A stretch of DNA of 64,000 nucleotides, taken from Streptomyces lydicus. GTDB lineage: Bacteria > Actinomycetota > Actinomycetes > Streptomycetales > Streptomycetaceae. Made by a program: the position numbers and the translations under genes. The notes below the pieces were generated by a model that was not told the DNA's origin, made no database searches, and saw only the letters and a program-made list of their open reading frames with translations. Shown here in pieces: positions 1 through 7,887 of the stretch (the stretch's first letter is position 1; each line of letters opens with the position of its first letter). The stretch spans positions 5,332,001 through 5,396,000 of the forward strand of contig NZ_RDTE01000003.1 of the NCBI RefSeq assembly GCF_004125265.1, in the 5' to 3' direction.

Positions 1-26
1 GATGACGACGGAAAGGAGGGGACGTA

Positions 27-1358
27 ATGGTGTGGTCGCTGGTGGTGTGGCTGGCCTCGGCCGCGCTGATCCTCGGTGTGCTCACCCAACGGTGGTGGGA
101 GCCGTGGTTGCTGAAGAACGGCTTCAACTGGCGTTCGCTGCCGCTCCGCTGGTACCTGGTCGGGTTCCCGGCCACGGCGCTGCGGATGCGGTGGCGCTGG
201 AAGCAGGTCTGCCAGATCAATGACCTGTCCATCACCCGCAAACCCACACGGGCGGTGGTGGGTGACCTGGCGGTCAGGGGCACCGCGCTCAAGCCTGTGG
301 CGCCGCGCCTGGGGCTGCCTCGGGTCACCCGTACCGGTCTGGTGGTACGCGTCCGCCTGCACCCTGGGCAGACTCCGCGCCCGTTCCTGATGGCGACAGA
401 GGCCCTGGAGCATGCGTGGCGGGTGCAGCGGGTCCGGGTCACCTGGCCTCGACGTGGGGAGCTGATCGTGACTGTCACGGCGGCGGACTCGCTGAAGGGA
501 AAGACTGAGGCGGCGCCCCTGCCCGCGCTTCCACTGCTGGCTGCTCGGGTCGGCCAGATCGAGGACGGCGGCGCCTGGGAGCTGAACCTTCGCCGGATTC
601 CCCACTGGCTAGTGGTTGGCGCAACTCGGTCGGGCAAGTCCACGCTGCTGGCCGCGTGGGTGTCCCGCCTCGCCTCTCAGCCGGTCGCCCTGGTCGGCAT
701 CGACTGCAAGGGCGGCATGGAACTGGGACTGTTCGAGCCGCGTTTGTCGGCGCTCGCCTGCACCCGCACCGAAGCTGTGGGGCTGCTGGGCGCCCTGGTG
801 ACAGAGATCGAAAGCCGGATGGCTACCTGCCGCGCAGCGGGCGTGCGCTCGGTGTGGGAACTGCCCGAGACAGAGCGGCTTGTGCCGGTCGTGGTCCTGG
901 TGGACGAGATCGCGGAGCTGTACCTGTCGGACGGCTCCCGTGTCTCCCGTGATGAAGCGGCGCAGTGCTCGACCATGCTGCTCCGCCTCGCACAGCTCGG
1001 GGCGGGCCTCGGGCTCCACCTGATCGTGGCGGGGCAGCGGGTCGGCGCAGAACTCGGGCCGGGCGTCACGGCGCTGCGGGCGCAGCTCTCGGGCCGGATC
1101 GCACATCGCGTGAATGACTCCGCGACGGCGGAAATGGCGTTGGGTGATCTGTCGCCCGATGCCGTCGCGGTGGCCCAGTTGATCACCGAGGACGAGAAGG
1201 GCGTGGCCGTGACCACGGTCGGCGGGCGCTGGATGCGTGCTCGCTCGGAACTGACCACGACGGAACAGGCGCGCGCTACCGCTGTCGAGAACGCGCACCG
1301 GACACCGCAGATGCCTGCACTCGTATCGGCTGTAACGGAAGGAGGGAAAGCGGCATGA
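27..1358 (+). CDS. traSA: FtsK/SpoIIIE-type DNA translocase (TraSA-like transfer protein)
   Basis: Septal DNA translocator that would move double-stranded element DNA between mycelial compartments in Streptomyces conjugation. The 443-residue protein has a hydrophobic N-terminal segment (about residues 3-20) and a membrane-proximal basic region. Walker A reads GATRSGKS at about 198-205 and the Walker B region reads VVVLVDEIAEL. The C-terminal third keeps the FtsK-like GQR segment. It is much shorter than chromosomal FtsK, as expected for AICE Tra proteins. The start is supported by AAAGGAGGGG about 6 nt upstream. The stop overlaps the next start (ATGA), so the two are translationally coupled. 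The symbol is by analogy with pSAM2. Confidence 0.88.
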   Translation: MVWSLVVWLASAALILGVLTQRWWEPWLLKNGFNWRSLPLRWYLVGFPATALRMRWRWKQVCQINDLSITRKPTRAVVGDLAVRGTALKPVAPRLGLPRVTRTGLVVRVRLHPGQTPRPFLMATEALEHAWRVQRVRVTWPRRGELIVTVTAADSLKGKTEAAPLPALPLLAARVGQIEDGGAWELNLRRIPHWLVVGATRSGKSTLLAAWVSRLASQPVALVGIDCKGGMELGLFEPRLSALACTRTEAVGLLGALVTEIESRMATCRAAGVRSVWELPETERLVPVVVLVDEIAELYLSDGSRVSRDEAAQCSTMLLRLAQLGAGLGLHLIVAGQRVGAELGPGVTALRAQLSGRIAHRVNDSATAEMALGDLSPDAVAVAQLITEDEKGVAVTTVGGRWMRARSELTTTEQARATAVENAHRTPQMPALVSAVTEGGKAA

Positions 1359-1540
1359 CACAGGGTCAGATCTATGGGCTGGTGACGTTCCTCGCGGTCG
1401 TCGCCGTGATGCTCGTCCGGTCGAACGAGGTAAAGGCGTGGCAGGCCATCGCCATTGCGCTGGGGGGCTTCTACCTCGCCTTGACGCCCATGGGCTACAT
1501 GGTCACGTGGATCGTCAATCTGATCGCCAAGGCGCTCTGA
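1355..1540 (+). CDS. Small membrane protein, possible spread protein
   Basis: A 61-residue protein with two predicted membrane segments (about residues 5-21 and 29-56) separated by a short polar turn (RSNEVKAW). Its ATG overlaps the stop of the transfer ATPase by 4 nt, so the two are co-translated. In Streptomyces plasmids and AICEs, small hydrophobic Spd proteins follow tra and help intramycelial spread, which is the likely role. There is no diagnostic motif, so the assignment rests on position, size and hydrophobicity. Confidence 0.7.
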   Translation: MTQGQIYGLVTFLAVVAVMLVRSNEVKAWQAIAIALGGFYLALTPMGYMVTWIVNLIAKAL

Positions 1541-1610
1541 GACACCGCCCGCTCCGCACTCGCTGAGGCCCTTAAGCCCTCGACGTGATGCGGGCGGGCG
1601 GCTCCGTCCA

Positions 1611-1649
1611 GGGGCTGCGGCTGACCCCCTCCGGCTCGGCCGCAGCCCC
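1611..1649 (+). terminator. Inverted repeat after the tra operon
   Basis: Arms GGGGCTGCGGC (1611-1621) and GCCGCAGCCCC (1639-1649) are perfectly complementary around a 17-nt loop, followed by a short T-containing stretch. It lies in the 233-bp non-coding gap (1541-1773) between the transfer genes and repSA, and may end the tra transcript. The gap would also be a reasonable place for a replication or transfer locus, but nothing diagnostic is seen. Confidence 0.55.
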
Positions 1650-1773
1650 CTTAGCCGGCCCCGGCCCCATTTGAAATCCCCTGGTCAAAGGCGTGCCGCC
1701 ACGACTTCGGGATCAGCATCTCTGCCTCTAAGGAACTTCGGAACCGGGCCGCGGCTCGTGAAAGGTCCCCTCC

Positions 1774-3246
1774 ATGCGTCACCTGATCGCTGTCGGCAAT
1801 CCCTTCACCGATGAGGGTGCCCGCCGCGAAGCGCTCGCCCTGGATCAGCGCATGCGCTCCCTGTCCGCCACCGAACGCGACATGGTGCGCCTGGTGGCTG
1901 ACCCCGGCTTCAACCGCTGGCTCGAACAGATCCGCAACGTGGGCGGCTGCGCTCACCCGATCTACCTCTCCGGTCACACGACTGTCCGGGACGGGGTCTC
2001 GGGGGAGGTGCTGCGGCACTTCGACACTGCGGGCGAACCCGGCGGCCGACTGGCCGTGCGGTGCCGCAACCGTCGAGAGACACGTTGCGGGCCGTGCTCG
2101 CGACTGCACGCGGGCGATACGTTTCAGCTCGTCCGCTCCGGCCTGAGCGGAGGCAAAGGCACCCCGGCGGTCGTCCGGGATCACCCGCGACTCTTCGTCA
2201 CCCTCACCGCACCATCGTTCGGGCAGGTACACCACCTCACCGAAGACGGGAAACCGTGCCTGCCTCGCCGTGATGGCGGCAACTGTGAACACGGGCGCTC
2301 GGTCGGCTGCCGCCTGGTGCACACAACCGGTGACCCGCTGCTGGGCCAGCCCCTCTGCCCCGACTGCTACGACTACGCAGGACACGTGCTCTGGCACGCG
2401 CACTCCGGAGCGCTCTGGAACCGGTTCTGTGACCGCGTCCGGCGCACCCTGGCTACCTCAGTGGGCATCGCTCAGTCTCGCCTGCGCCACCACGTCCGGC
2501 TGTCCTTCGCCAAGGTCGCCGAGTACCAGCAGCGGGCGGCGGTCCACTTCCACGCAGTCGTCCGCCTGGACGGCCCGACCGGTCCGGAAGAGGCCCCGCC
2601 GGAGTGGGCGACCGTCGCGCGACTGAAGACAGCTCTTCATGAGGCCGCTGGCACTGCGACGGTGACGGCTCCGTACTCCCCGGCAGTCGGAGAACAGACC
2701 GTCAGATGGGGCGCTGAGTTGGACGTGGCACCTATCCGATCGTTCGGTGACGACGCACCCGTGACCGATGACAGGGTCGCTGCCTACGTCGCAAAGTACG
2801 TCGGCAAGTCCGTGTCTGAAGCGGGCGGATCTGACCGCCGGCTGAACTCCGCTGCTGAAATCCCGTACGCGGGCGCCACGGTCCACATACGGGCGCTCAT
2901 GGGCATGTGCTGGCGCCTCGGCGGTCTGCGGGAACTGGAGAGCCTGAGGCTGCGGGCATGGGCTCACACGCTCGGCTACCGGGGTCACGTCCTCACCAAG
3001 TCCCGGGTGTACTCGACGACTTATGCAGCGCTTCGAGCGGCCCGCGCTGACCACCTGCGGGACACGTCCAATGAGGGCTCGCAAGACCTGGGCGACAGCG
3101 CGGTGACGGACTCGGCATGGCGATACGTCGGTTCCGGACACACACCCGCTGAAGCGGAGATAGCTGCGGGCGTAGCAGAGGACCAGGCACAGCTACGAGA
3201 GATCGCACAGGAAATACGAGACAGGGATGGGAGGGGGGATGACTAA
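1774..3246 (+). CDS. repSA: RepSA-like replication initiator
   Basis: Initiator for rolling-circle replication of the excised element. The 490-residue protein has the N-terminal cysteine-rich segment of the family (CRNRRETRCGPC at about 89-100), the conserved run FVTLTAPSFG near 147-156, a histidine cluster VHFHAVVRLDG like the HUH metal-binding motif, and the Tyr-containing block AAYVAKYVGKSV that resembles the nicking tyrosine region. Length fits RepSA proteins. The ATG follows a weak GAAAGG site. The last 8 nt overlap the following small ORF. Its position between tra and the integrase matches pSAM2-type organisation. Confidence 0.88.
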   Translation: MRHLIAVGNPFTDEGARREALALDQRMRSLSATERDMVRLVADPGFNRWLEQIRNVGGCAHPIYLSGHTTVRDGVSGEVLRHFDTAGEPGGRLAVRCRNRRETRCGPCSRLHAGDTFQLVRSGLSGGKGTPAVVRDHPRLFVTLTAPSFGQVHHLTEDGKPCLPRRDGGNCEHGRSVGCRLVHTTGDPLLGQPLCPDCYDYAGHVLWHAHSGALWNRFCDRVRRTLATSVGIAQSRLRHHVRLSFAKVAEYQQRAAVHFHAVVRLDGPTGPEEAPPEWATVARLKTALHEAAGTATVTAPYSPAVGEQTVRWGAELDVAPIRSFGDDAPVTDDRVAAYVAKYVGKSVSEAGGSDRRLNSAAEIPYAGATVHIRALMGMCWRLGGLRELESLRLRAWAHTLGYRGHVLTKSRVYSTTYAALRAARADHLRDTSNEGSQDLGDSAVTDSAWRYVGSGHTPAEAEIAAGVAEDQAQLREIAQEIRDRDGRGDD

Positions 3247-3400
3247 AGAGAGCAAAACGCTGCCTTCGGTTGACCCGTCCTTCATTTCGTCCCCGGATGA
3301 TGTCGCATCGGTTATAGAGAAATGGGCGGAGGCGCAAGCGAAAGCCGCTCCTCGCCTGAACGAGGAGCAGCTAGAGATTCTGCGTGAGCTATTTGGTTGA
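3239..3400 (+). CDS. 53-residue protein overlapping repSA, unknown (candidate directionality factor)
   Basis: This ORF begins inside the end of repSA with ATGACTAA (8-nt overlap), preceded by a strong GGGAGGGGGG ribosome site, and ends at a TGA at 3398-3400. The product is acidic to neutral, with a probable amphipathic helix (DDVASVIEKWAEAQAKA) and a C-terminal NEEQLEILRELFG. Its last 12 nt overlap the 3' end of the convergent recombinase gene. In pSAM2 the slot between repSA and int holds the excisionase gene xis. By position this could be the recombination directionality factor or another accessory, but no HTH is obvious and the function is unknown. Confidence 0.7.
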   Translation: MTKESKTLPSVDPSFISSPDDVASVIEKWAEAQAKAAPRLNEEQLEILRELFG

Positions 3401-5023
3401 ATTGGTCTTGTAGATGGGTTCCAACAGTTCTGGATCAAATTGCCCGCTTCTTGCGCGACCCTTCGGCAGGGGGTGAACGATCACAGCAGACAGGACCGTT
3501 GCGATAGCCTTACGCTTCTGTCGAATGTCGTATTCATTGCGCCATTTCTCCTCGCTGAATCCGGATAGGAAGTTCTGCGCTGACTGCTCGGCGTAGAACT
3601 TCTTCCTGTCCTCTTCGGACTTGGAGATCTGTGCATCGTTGGCGTCTTTGAATTCAAGGTACTCTGCTAGGGAGAAGATTCCTGACTTGTAGCTGTCTTT
3701 AATCTCCTGTTGTTGAGTGCGTAGTTTGGTCAGGGACTCCTCTCCGTGCCAGCGTTTGTGTTCTGGTTCGGTCGCCGAGTACTGGTCTGTAAGTACCTTG
3801 ACCACAAGGGTTTCGATGGCCTTGTCGACCAGATCGGCGCGCCTGCTGACGCGACAGCAATTAGGGTCTCCGCACCGGTACCGGTCACTCTTGTTAGAGC
3901 CGCTGGGGCCCATTCCCTTCATCTTCGCTCCGCACAGATTCCCCTCGTCATCGATGTATCCGCATCGGAGGATGTTTGTCAGGAGGAATCGGCGGGTTGC
4001 CTCTGCCAGTTCGCGATAGTTTTTCTTTCCTTCGGTTTTAACCTTCTTGCGGTAGCGAGTATATGCGGTTTCGCCACCGTCCAACCTGAACCAGGTATCG
4101 CATCGCCCGATGAGCTTGTGCCATTCCTCGGGCGTGCAGACGGTTTCCCATTTCCCCACCTTGGGGCCCCGGGTTTCCCGGTCAAGGATTAGTTCTCCGT
4201 GCAGCATTCGATATCCGCAGAGGGCGGGATTGGTGAGCATGTACTGAACTGGCGTTGTCGACCATTTTCCGCCTCGGGTCGGGGACAATCCGCTATTCTC
4301 GAAATGGCGCACAATGGTCGCCCAGCTCTTACCCTTTAGGGCGAGGTCAATTGCTTCGCGTAGAACTTTGGACTCTTTGAGGTCCAAGTGCGTATTCGTA
4401 GGGCGATTCAGCTTCTTATCAGAGCCCTTCCAACCGAATCGCCGACGCCCCATAGGCTTGCCCTCCAGGGCCTGGTCACGCATGTTTCGAGTTACCCGGC
4501 GTTTAACCCTTTTCACCTCCTTTTCTCCCATTGCGGAAGTCAGGAGTCCTCGCAAAATTTCCGAGTCGCTGTGTACGTCCAGAACAGTATTGGTATCGCT
4601 AACTCCGTAGATCCCGGAATCATCAACTGTCAAGGCGCGATGAAGCTTTAGGTAGTCCTCGGGAAGTCGAACAACTCGTTCTTCTTCGACCACGAAGAGG
4701 CCGCAAACCGTAATCCCTTCCCCGGTGCGTCGCGCCCGCAAGTCGCGTACCAGTCGGAGGAATGCGGGCCGCTCGATATCCGGGTCGGCTGCTGTGATGT
4801 TGTTATCGGTGTAGCGGTAGACAATCGCGCAGTTGTGCTTGGCCGCGAATGCATCGCAGTTAGCGTGCTGGCGAGCAACGCCGATCTCTTCCCGGCGATC
4901 CAGGGTAATCCGCGCGTAGGAACAACACGGAGTCCGCCCGTCTAGCCAGTCCTCAAGTGTCTTTCCGTCGGTAAGTGCCTGCTTCAGGTCGGGATGCATG
5001 TGCCACTTGGACGACGTCGCCAT
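3389..5023 (-). CDS. int: Large serine recombinase (integrase) with Thr at the catalytic Ser position
   Basis: A 544-residue site-specific recombinase: N-terminal resolvase domain (about 33-180), recombinase domain (about 200-310), zinc-ribbon cysteines (CGYIDDEGNLCGAK then RCGDPNCC) and a charged helical region with coiled-coil character. In the active-site block Y-x-R-x-S the protein reads YARIT, with ACC (Thr40) in place of the nucleophilic serine. The second motif, usually DRLxR, reads ERVVR (115-119). The rest of the fold, including the E-helix Arg residues and GKPMGRRRFGW, looks intact. The start codon lies about 45 nt from the chromosomal junction, so its promoter must span or cross the att site. 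Convergent with repSA and the 53-residue ORF. It may be active with Thr, or inactive. Confidence 0.88.
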   Translation of the reverse strand: MATSSKWHMHPDLKQALTDGKTLEDWLDGRTPCCSYARITLDRREEIGVARQHANCDAFAAKHNCAIVYRYTDNNITAADPDIERPAFLRLVRDLRARRTGEGITVCGLFVVEEERVVRLPEDYLKLHRALTVDDSGIYGVSDTNTVLDVHSDSEILRGLLTSAMGEKEVKRVKRRVTRNMRDQALEGKPMGRRRFGWKGSDKKLNRPTNTHLDLKESKVLREAIDLALKGKSWATIVRHFENSGLSPTRGGKWSTTPVQYMLTNPALCGYRMLHGELILDRETRGPKVGKWETVCTPEEWHKLIGRCDTWFRLDGGETAYTRYRKKVKTEGKKNYRELAEATRRFLLTNILRCGYIDDEGNLCGAKMKGMGPSGSNKSDRYRCGDPNCCRVSRRADLVDKAIETLVVKVLTDQYSATEPEHKRWHGEESLTKLRTQQQEIKDSYKSGIFSLAEYLEFKDANDAQISKSEEDRKKFYAEQSAQNFLSGFSEEKWRNEYDIRQKRKAIATVLSAVIVHPLPKGRARSGQFDPELLEPIYKTNSTK

Positions 5024-6149
5024 GACTGCTAACCTCTCGTCAGGTACTCAAGTACCTAAGAAACAGTACCGCGTCAGCTATATGGTGCCATTTGTCGCCG
5101 CGGGCGGTCTGCTCATCGCGCTCGCCTTCGCCATCGGCGGCTACACGATCGACAAGGCGCCGTCCGTCGCCCACCACTTCCTGTGGACCGAGTCCACGAG
5201 CTGGGCGGCCCTGTTCTTCCAGATCGGCAGCGTCGCCTTCGGCTTCCTCGTCCCGGTCCTGGCCGGCTTCATCGCGTACGGCATGGCGGACCGGCCCGGC
5301 CTGGTGCCCGGCTTCGTCGGCGGCGCCATCGCGCTCACCGTCAACGCGGGCTTCCTCGGGGGGCTGATCGCCGGTCTGCTCGCGGGTACGGTGGTGAGGG
5401 CGATTCAGCGGGCCGGCGTCCCGCCGGTGCTGCGCGGCATCATGCCGGTCGTGGTCATCCCGCTGGTCTCCTCGGCGATCGTCGGCTTCCTGATGTTCCT
5501 GGTGGTCGGCAAGCCGATCGCCGCGCTGCAGAAGGGGCTGACCGACTGGCTGTCCGGCCTCACCGGCGCCAACGCGGTCATCCTGGGTGTGATCCTCGGC
5601 CTGATGATGTGCTGCGACCTGGGCGGTCCGTTGAACAAGGTCGCCTACACCTTCGCGGTCGGCGGCCTCGCCAACCCCAACGAGGGGAGCCTGAAGGTCA
5701 TGGCCGCGGTGATGGCTGCCGGTATGGTGCCGCCGCTGGCGATGGCGCTGGCCACGACCGTCCGCGGGCGGCTCTTCACCACGGCAGAGCGGGAGAACGG
5801 CAAGGCGGCCTGGGTGCTCGGCGCCTCCTTCATCACCGAGGGCGCGATCCCCTTCGCCGCCGCCGATCCGCTGCGCGTCATCCCCTCCGCGATGGCCGGC
5901 GGCGCGGTCACCGGAGCCCTGTCGATGGCCTTCGGCTGCACTCTCCGCGCCCCGCACGGCGGCATCTTCGTCGTCCCCCTGATCGGGCAGCCGTTCGTCT
6001 ATCTGCTCGCCATCGCCGCCGGTACGGGCGTCAGCGCGGCCCTGGTGATCCTCCTCAAGGGCCTTTGCCGGCCCTCGCGGCCCCGCCCGGCGGACTCGCC
6101 GACCGACGGTGCGGCCGAGGACGAGGCCGAGGTGCCTGCCACCGCCTGA
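5022..6149 (+). CDS. Fructose PTS EIIC remnant, 5' end replaced by the AICE
   Basis: Membrane permease domain of a fructose-type PTS transporter. From Val29 onward the protein reads as EIIC (VSYMVPFVAAGGLLIALAF) with about eight to nine membrane segments, the GGPLNKVAY motif and the FITEGAIPFA motif with its glutamate. Streptomyces FruA-type proteins carry EIIA and EIIB in front of EIIC; here these are missing and replaced by about 16 residues encoded by the element. An ATG at 5022 (or 4998) in the recombinase start region keeps the frame open. Without EIIA/EIIB the gene is very probably non-functional. The missing part should lie beyond the left end of the AICE, outside the window. Confidence 0.8.
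   Translation: MTANLSSGTQVPKKQYRVSYMVPFVAAGGLLIALAFAIGGYTIDKAPSVAHHFLWTESTSWAALFFQIGSVAFGFLVPVLAGFIAYGMADRPGLVPGFVGGAIALTVNAGFLGGLIAGLLAGTVVRAIQRAGVPPVLRGIMPVVVIPLVSSAIVGFLMFLVVGKPIAALQKGLTDWLSGLTGANAVILGVILGLMMCCDLGGPLNKVAYTFAVGGLANPNEGSLKVMAAVMAAGMVPPLAMALATTVRGRLFTTAERENGKAAWVLGASFITEGAIPFAAADPLRVIPSAMAGGAVTGALSMAFGCTLRAPHGGIFVVPLIGQPFVYLLAIAAGTGVSAALVILLKGLCRPSRPRPADSPTDGAAEDEAEVPATA
5042..5095. other. Element/chromosome junction (att region) with inverted repeat
   Basis: AGGTACT (5042-5048) and AGTACCT (5051-5057) are perfect inverted repeats around the dinucleotide CA. About 10-15 nt further on, fructose EIIC coding sequence starts (GTCAGCTATATG, from about 5071). Serine-integrase sites are roughly 50-bp imperfect inverted repeats around a 2-bp core, so this region is the likely attL or attR. 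The palindrome could be half-site structure or an operator for the recombinase promoter. The crossover dinucleotide cannot be fixed from one end. Confidence 0.6.
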
Positions 6150-6174
6150 GCGCCGTCCCCCACCCGCTCCTCCC

Positions 6175-6206
6175 GAGGCCTCCGCCGGACATCCGGCGGA
6201 GGCCTC
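6175..6206 (+). terminator. Hairpin after the PTS gene
   Basis: Two perfectly complementary 15-nt arms (GAGGCCTCCGCCGGA and its complement) flank a CA dinucleotide. A strong factor-independent-type hairpin without a U tract, as is common in Streptomyces, 26 nt after the EIIC stop. Confidence 0.8.
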
Positions 6207-6329
6207 GATGCGCTCGCCCTCCACCCGGCTCCAGGAGGGGGTTTGACGAGACGTGGGGCGAAGTTACTCGTGCGTTAGCAGACCTTTAGCAGTCACGACG
6301 AGAGTCCTGGGTGGCACGCCGCGAAGGAC

Positions 6330-6412
6330 ACCAGACACCAGACACCCGACACGCGACGCCGGCCACCCGGTACCAGGCACCCGACACCCGTTACCAGGCA
6401 CCACTCACCACT
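6330..6412. repeat. Degenerate CACC/GACACC-rich tandem repeat
   Basis: Stretch built from drifting copies of a CACCAGACACC / GGTACCAGGCACC unit between the PTS terminator and the lipoprotein gene. It lies in the 5' untranslated or promoter region of the lipoprotein gene. The same non-coding gap (6207-6425) also holds a more AT-rich patch near 6260-6295 with two copies of TTAGCAG, which may carry the promoter. Confidence 0.6.
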
Positions 6413-6425
6413 CGGGGGAATCTCC

Positions 6426-6944
6426 ATGTCGCTCGCCATCACCACCCTGCGCCGCGGTCGTCGTCTCGTCGTCGCTTCCCTCATCGCCGCCGCGGCCCTC
6501 TCGCTGACCGCCTGCGGGAGGGGCGATGACAAGGCGTCGGCCGCACCCTCCGCCGCGAAGGGCGCGTCGCGCACGAGCACGACCGGAGGCCAGAGTTCCG
6601 CGACGGGCGGCTCCGGCGGACAGGGCGGTGCCGCCGCCGGCCGTAAGGGCGTCAGCGGCACCTGGGCCGGCAAGCTGAAGTGGCTGACCGAGGACAAGCT
6701 CACGGTGGCCCCGGACAGCGGTGCGGAGCAGGCGTTCCACCTCCTCGACAGCACCGAGGTGCTCGGTGCGGCCGAGCTCTGCGAGGCCCCCGACGGCCGC
6801 GTCCACGCCGACGCCTCCGACTACGGCACCACTCGCTGCACCCTCGACGACGCGCGCAAGGCGGCCAGGAGGGGCAACGTCGACGTCCGGGTGACCGTGA
6901 CGGACGGCGCCGCCACGAAGATCGCCGAGCTCTACCACCCGTAA
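6426..6944 (+). CDS. Putative lipoprotein
   Basis: A 172-residue exported protein. It has a basic N-terminus (TLRRGRRL), a hydrophobic stretch and a lipobox LTAC with the acylated cysteine at about residue 30. A Ser/Gly/Ala-rich tether (about 35-75) links to a small C-terminal domain (about 78-172) with two cysteines (LCEAP and TRCTL) that could form a disulfide. The start is preceded by GGGGGAATCTCC. No enzyme motif is recognised. It stands alone between two hairpin-containing regions and converges on the TetR gene. Confidence 0.8.
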   Translation: MSLAITTLRRGRRLVVASLIAAAALSLTACGRGDDKASAAPSAAKGASRTSTTGGQSSATGGSGGQGGAAAGRKGVSGTWAGKLKWLTEDKLTVAPDSGAEQAFHLLDSTEVLGAAELCEAPDGRVHADASDYGTTRCTLDDARKAARRGNVDVRVTVTDGAATKIAELYHP

Positions 6945-6955
6945 GACCCCGCCGC

Positions 6956-7753
6956 TCAGATCCCCAGCCGGGCCGCGATGCCGTCGAGGACGCTGTCCAG
7001 GCCGGTTTCGAAGCGCCACTGCGGGTCGTCCTTGTGCGTGGCCTCCAGGAGATAGCGGTGGTAGGTGGGGTAGCGCCCGGTGCCGATCAGGTAGCGCATC
7101 TGCGGGGCGAGGGCGGTCCGCAGCTCGTCGTCGCTGTCCCAGCCCTGCTCCCGCATCAGGAAATACTGGGCGCACTCCGCCGAAACCGCCCCGTGGACAT
7201 AGGAGTTGACGGTCCCGAGCACGGCCATCATCGCGTCGATGCCGAGGCCGAGCCCGTCCAGGGAGGCGAGCGCGCGCTCGGCCACGGCCATCCGGTGGGG
7301 GGTGAGTGCGCGCAACGACTGCGGTGAGGAGATCTGGATGAGCCAGGGGTGGCGCAGCACGATTTCCCGGGTGCGCAGCGCGCCGGCGCGCATGACGTCG
7401 CGCCAGTTCTCGCTGTCGTCGGGGAGCGTGAGGTCCGCGTAGACCGCGTCCGTCATCAGGTCCAGGACGTCGGCCTTGCCGGAGACGTAGCGGTAGGCCG
7501 CCATGGGGGCGACCTTGAGCTCGGTGGCCAGGCGCCGCATGGTGACGGCGTCGATGCCGTCGGTGTCGGCGATGCGTACGGCGGCCGCGGCGATCTTCTG
7601 CGGGGTCAGGGTGGCCCGCGGGGCGGGTGCCGGGCGGTCCAGGCGCTCCCAGAGGGAGACCGTGGCCGGTTCCGGCGCGTCCGCGGACGCCCCGGTCGCC
7701 AACGGCTGCCCGTCCCCGGCTGCGCCGGGCTCCTTGTTGGCCATGGGGCTCAC
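6956..7753 (-). CDS. TetR-family repressor, probable regulator of the adjacent MFS pump
   Basis: A 265-residue regulator with an N-terminal helix-turn-helix (about residues 50-95; KIAAAAVRIADTDGIDAVTMRRLATELKVAPMAAY split around the turn) and a C-terminal ligand domain resembling the TetR_C class. An N-terminal Ala/Gly-rich extension of about 35 residues precedes the HTH. It is transcribed divergently from a drug-efflux gene across a 134-bp gap with symmetric operator-like sequences, the standard arrangement for ligand-relieved repression of both genes. The effector is unknown. Confidence 0.9.
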   Translation of the reverse strand: MSPMANKEPGAAGDGQPLATGASADAPEPATVSLWERLDRPAPAPRATLTPQKIAAAAVRIADTDGIDAVTMRRLATELKVAPMAAYRYVSGKADVLDLMTDAVYADLTLPDDSENWRDVMRAGALRTREIVLRHPWLIQISSPQSLRALTPHRMAVAERALASLDGLGLGIDAMMAVLGTVNSYVHGAVSAECAQYFLMREQGWDSDDELRTALAPQMRYLIGTGRYPTYHRYLLEATHKDDPQWRFETGLDSVLDGIAARLGI

Positions 7754-7803
7754 TTCCTTCCCGGTTCTTCCCGGTCCTTCCCGGATCCTGCCGAAGCCTC
7801 GCG

Positions 7804-7851
7804 TACAACGTATCAGCGGTAGACGCTGTACACACCGATGTGTACGTTGTA
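7804..7851. promoter_or_regulatory. Nested palindromes between tetR and MFS genes
   Basis: TACAACGTA (7804-7812) and TACGTTGTA (7843-7851) are inverted repeats. Within the same span, GTACACA (7828-7834) and TGTGTAC (7839-7845) form a tighter palindrome around CCGA. A further GTACAC follows near 7869. These are good candidates for TetR operators overlapping both divergent promoters. Confidence 0.7.
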
Positions 7852-7887
7852 TCCGACCGATACGCAGTACACCTGAGAGGCGCGGTA

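Larger units (their letters stand above)
1..5070. mobile_element. Right part of an AICE integrated in a fructose PTS gene
   Basis: Transfer ATPase, small membrane protein, RepSA-like initiator, tiny overlapping ORF and integrase are the core set of a Streptomyces integrative and conjugative element of the pSAM2 type, but with a large serine recombinase instead of the usual tyrosine integrase. The right boundary is placed at about 5065-5095, where PTS EIIC homology begins directly after the recombinase start region. The left end, the second att site and any KorSA- or Pra-type regulators lie outside the window. The recombinase gene is visibly AT-richer than the chromosome around it. The exact crossover point is inferred. 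Confidence 0.85.

Noticed and set aside
5040..6224. Long minus-strand open frames opposite the PTS, MFS and other genes (for example 5040-6224, 36049-38709, 40685-42325)
   Set aside because: They are Arg/Gly/His-rich antisense shadows typical of high-GC DNA, without ribosome sites or family features.
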